From Nanobdellati archaeon (lineage in GTDB: Archaea > Aenigmatarchaeota > Aenigmatarchaeia > PWEA01): a DNA stretch of 7,061 bases. Of this stretch, positions 5,154 through 7,061 are shown piece after piece. The stretch is taken from assembly GCA_022257805.1 (NCBI GenBank), contig JAKOPB010000025.1, positions 1 to 7,061 on the forward strand, written 5' to 3'. Each line of letters starts with the position of its first letter. Position 1 is the stretch's first letter. A program made the position numbers and the translations under genes. A model generated the notes under the pieces. It made no database searches. It was not told the origin of the DNA and saw only the letters and a list, made by a program, of their open reading frames with translations.

Positions 5154-5831
5154 TCACCTACTCTCCTTCAACATTTTTTCTACCTTTTCCGTCAGTCCTT
5201 TTTCATGACCCTTTTCATCCACGGTCTTGACTGCACCGACTGCAAGGTCCTCGTCACCGCCGCTTACCCATACTATTCCGTTTTGTCCTATTGTTATTCT
5301 TGATCCGGTTTTGTCCTTGATCATCTCCACCATAGACCCTCCTTTACCTATCAATCTTGGAACCTTACTGGGGTTTATGCGGACGATCCTCCCTCCGCTA
5401 AGTTTTTTACAGATCCGATCCTGCATCGAGAGCTTAACGTCCTTCTCCTTCGTTACTTTTATTACTTCGGTGTATATCATGTTGCCTATATCGTATACCT
5501 CGGAGAGCTCGGTATTGTCAAGATCTATGAACTCGTCAGATCCCTCTGAAATTGAGAGGTAACCATCGTAGGGCGAGTCCAGCTCGACCCACCAGTGGCT
5601 GGGTCCAATCCCCGAAATCCTTCCGATGACCTTGTCTCCTTCCTGTGGAATGTAACCTCCGCACAGTGGGATAACTCTTATCCTGGATTTTTCAGTTCTT
5701 GCGACACCAAGAAACTTTGATTTTATTTTTTCATCTTCTTTATAGGTGCCCTGTCCTGAGAGATAGTCGCCCTCGGCTATAACGTCTCCAGGTAACACCT
5801 TTGCCTTGTCTTCAACGAGTTTTTCATCCAT
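5154..5831 (-). CDS. rrp4: Exosome RNA-binding cap subunit Rrp4
   Basis: Rrp4 forms part of the trimeric cap over the Rrp41-Rrp42 ring and feeds RNA into the pore. The 225-residue protein has three parts: an N-terminal domain (to about residue 55) with VLPGDVIAEGDYL (12-24), an S1 domain (about 60-135) with VIGRISGIGPSHWWVELDSP (68-87), and a KH domain (about 145-200) whose GxxG loop is IGKGG (161-165). A charged helical tail closes it. I place the start at the ATG at 5831, because GGTGA lies five bases upstream. The in-frame ATG at 5843 would add four residues but overlaps the SD site. There are 14 bases after the SBDS stop and four before rrp41. Confidence 0.94.
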   Translation of the reverse strand: MDEKLVEDKAKVLPGDVIAEGDYLSGQGTYKEDEKIKSKFLGVARTEKSRIRVIPLCGGYIPQEGDKVIGRISGIGPSHWWVELDSPYDGYLSISEGSDEFIDLDNTELSEVYDIGNMIYTEVIKVTKEKDVKLSMQDRICKKLSGGRIVRINPSKVPRLIGKGGSMVEMIKDKTGSRITIGQNGIVWVSGGDEDLAVGAVKTVDEKGHEKGLTEKVEKMLKESR

Positions 5832-5836
5832 ATTTT

Positions 5837-5841
5837 TCACC
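5837..5841 (-). promoter_or_regulatory. Shine-Dalgarno site deciding the Rrp4 start
   Basis: GGTGA on the minus strand lies five bases before the ATG at 5831. The first G is also the last base of the upstream ATG at 5843, so that codon probably forms part of the site and is not the initiator. Confidence 0.65.
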
Positions 5842-5845
5842 ATTT

Positions 5846-6544
5846 TTATTTATCCATTAATTTTGTTTCAACTTCACCCTTTGTTACTGAGTTCGCCTTC
5901 TTATAAAACTTGTCCTGTAAACCTGCTGGCATCTTTATCACTGCCCTCCACGAGCCATCGTTACCCCAATCCTCCTTTTCTATTTCACCTATGTCTCTCA
6001 GTTTCCCGGACGCCTCCCCTGCATGTTTCGCCGGGACGCGCACCGCAATTCTCACCTCGTCCACGGATATGGGCAATATGGCCTTTATCTCATCCAGTAC
6101 CTCGCTTACCTGTTCTTCCACGCCTCTCATCTCGTCGACGTGGATCCCTGCCTCCTCCATTGCGTTGTTTATCCTGTTTGGCGGGTGGGGCTTGTTTGTC
6201 TGCGGATTAACGGCCCGTCTGGATATAGTGGAGGCGATTTCCTTTCTTTTCTCTTCCCGCATCCTTTTTCTTTGCTCTGTCGTCAGCTGGACCTCGCCCT
6301 TTCTTATTATCTTGTACACTATTTCCTTGAGGTCGTTTGTACCAAATACCTTATTTAACTCCTCGTCCCCTATCCGTTTACCCTTTTCCGAGTCTTCAAA
6401 TACTTCGTTTGCCGCAATTAGCTCATCCATCTCCACATCCTTCCCTTTCTTCACTTCCAGGGCCTTTTCGGGGTCAACCAGAACCTCGAAATGTTCACCA
6501 TGGGAGTCAAGACGAGCTATCACAGCGTCATCAACAGATATCAT
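5846..6544 (-). CDS. sbds: SBDS/SDO1 ribosome maturation factor
   Basis: This is the archaeal counterpart of the Shwachman-Bodian-Diamond syndrome protein, which acts in late maturation of the large ribosomal subunit; in eukaryotes it works with EFL1 to release eIF6. The 232-residue protein starts with the highly typical MISVDDAVIARLDSHGEHFE and VLVDPEKALE (FYSH domain, about 1-88). A three-helix central domain follows (about 90-163) with INPQTNKPHPPNRI-like residues at 112-125 (read here as VNPQTNKPHPPNRI). The ferredoxin-like third domain (about 164-232) contains VRIAVRVPAKHAG and WRAVIKMPAGLQ. The start is the ATG at 6544. A longer GTG start at 6565 would lie inside the proteasome gene and add seven residues unlike the family. 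GTGAT sits three bases before the ATG and holds the upstream TGA stop. Confidence 0.95.
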   Translation of the reverse strand: MISVDDAVIARLDSHGEHFEVLVDPEKALEVKKGKDVEMDELIAANEVFEDSEKGKRIGDEELNKVFGTNDLKEIVYKIIRKGEVQLTTEQRKRMREEKRKEIASTISRRAVNPQTNKPHPPNRINNAMEEAGIHVDEMRGVEEQVSEVLDEIKAILPISVDEVRIAVRVPAKHAGEASGKLRDIGEIEKEDWGNDGSWRAVIKMPAGLQDKFYKKANSVTKGEVETKLMDK

Positions 6545-6547
6545 CGG

Positions 6548-6552
6548 ATCAC
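6548..6552 (-). promoter_or_regulatory. Stop-containing SD site deciding the SBDS start
   Basis: GTGAT on the minus strand contains the TGA that ends proteasome alpha and lies three bases before the ATG at 6544. It argues for that ATG over the GTG at 6565, together with the match of the protein N-terminus to the family. Confidence 0.6.
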
Positions 6553-7061
6553 AGGAGTTCTTCACGTTCTCCGTCTTCCAAATAACGGAAGCCTCCTTCT
6601 TCTGTTACTACTGCCATCTTTACGGTATTCTGGTTCATGTCTGTCTCTCCTTTTTCAAGCACTTTGATCGCTAACTTCTTTGCTTCTTCTTCTGACATGT
6701 CCTCTTTCCATTCGTTTTCCAGTACTTCCTCGCCCTCTTTCCGTCCTTTGCCTATAACCTGGGCATTCCATCCGTAGATGTCTCCACCAACATCGGTTTC
6801 GAATATCATTGGTTCTCCCTTGTAGACACCACCGACAAGGAAGGAAACACCCATAGGCCTGAGACCGCCGTACTGTGTATGCTGTTGCTTATAATCGCCT
6901 ATCTCCTCTGCTAGGGAGCGTACGTCTATCTTTTCCTGATAGGATACTCTGTATAGCTGACTTTTCTGTCTGGCGTAGTTAACTAGTACTCTGGTGTCAC
7001 CGACAAGACCGGCTGATATAACTCCTATGTGTTCGTCTATCTGATGAACCTTTCTGCTTCC
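6549..7061 (-). CDS. psmA: Proteasome alpha subunit, C-terminal part (5' end off the window)
   Basis: The frame is open to the right edge, giving the last 170 residues; roughly the first 70 of a usual 230-250 are missing. Alpha subunits form the outer rings of the 20S proteasome, which gate substrate entry and dock the PAN ATPase. The fragment opens GSRKVHQIDEHIGVISAGLV, typical of the region after the first strands. It continues with DTRVLVNYAR, a helix containing DYKQQHTQYGGLRPMGVSF (about 55-73), and VYKGEPMIFETDVGGDIYGWNAQVIGKG, and ends in an acidic helix and tail. The N-terminal gate helix is not visible. The apparent ATG at 6854 is the internal Met of LRPMGVSF and not a start. The stop is shared with the SD site of SBDS. 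Confidence 0.95.
   Translation of the reverse strand, partial: GSRKVHQIDEHIGVISAGLVGDTRVLVNYARQKSQLYRVSYQEKIDVRSLAEEIGDYKQQHTQYGGLRPMGVSFLVGGVYKGEPMIFETDVGGDIYGWNAQVIGKGRKEGEEVLENEWKEDMSEEEAKKLAIKVLEKGETDMNQNTVKMAVVTEEGGFRYLEDGEREELL

Noticed and set aside
5910..6674. Plus-strand open frame of 254 codons opposite SBDS
   Set aside because: SBDS is unmistakable on the minus strand, and the plus frame is a low-complexity Ser/Phe-rich shadow.
6549..6854. A separate small gene starting at 6854
   Set aside because: The frame is open to the right edge and the residues before this Met match proteasome alpha, so it is an internal codon.

Overview
The window is archaeal. It carries one long minus-strand run of informational genes in the order of the archaeal exosome superoperon: proteasome alpha, SBDS, Rrp4, Rrp41, Rrp42, ribosomal protein eL43, RNA polymerase subunit P, KEOPS subunit Pcc1, prefoldin beta and a DHH phosphoesterase. 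Shine-Dalgarno (SD) sites of the GGTGAT type and TATA boxes about 27 bases ahead of leaderless starts agree with this. Base composition is moderate and the proteins lean acidic, with many Glu and Asp but also plenty of Lys. A salt-tolerant euryarchaeon or a nanohaloarchaeal or other DPANN lineage is possible, but that placement is a low-confidence inference.

Layout. From 76 to 918 (plus) lies an AN1 zinc finger fused to a rhomboid protease, apparently leaderless. It converges on a SepF-like cell division gene (929-1288, minus, GTG start, own TATA box). Next comes a UPF0147 gene (1332-1583, minus) with its own promoter. That promoter overlaps the hairpin and T-run that probably end the superoperon. 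From 1666 to the right edge everything is minus strand: DHH phosphoesterase (1666-2622), prefoldin beta (2665-3039), Pcc1 (3045-3260), RpoP (3262-3399, only 45 residues), eL43 (3396-3656), Rrp42 (3661-4434), Rrp41 (4445-5149), Rrp4 (5154-5831), SBDS (5846-6544) and the C-terminal 170 residues of proteasome alpha (6549-7061, cut by the edge). No gap in the window exceeds 100 bases, and I see no RNA gene, mobile element, CRISPR array or long repeat.

How the genes work together. Rrp41 and Rrp42 form the hexameric ring and Rrp4 the RNA-binding cap of the exosome. The DHH protein could remove the short oligonucleotides the exosome leaves. SBDS and eL43 serve ribosome maturation and structure, RpoP transcription, Pcc1 the t6A modification of tRNA, prefoldin the folding of new proteins and the proteasome their destruction. 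The superoperon thus co-expresses synthesis, quality control and turnover of RNA and protein. The junctions are extremely tight, and several place the upstream TGA stop codon inside the SD site of the next gene, which suggests translational coupling. Several starts are revised here from SD position: SBDS, Rrp4, prefoldin beta, Rrp42 and UPF0147.
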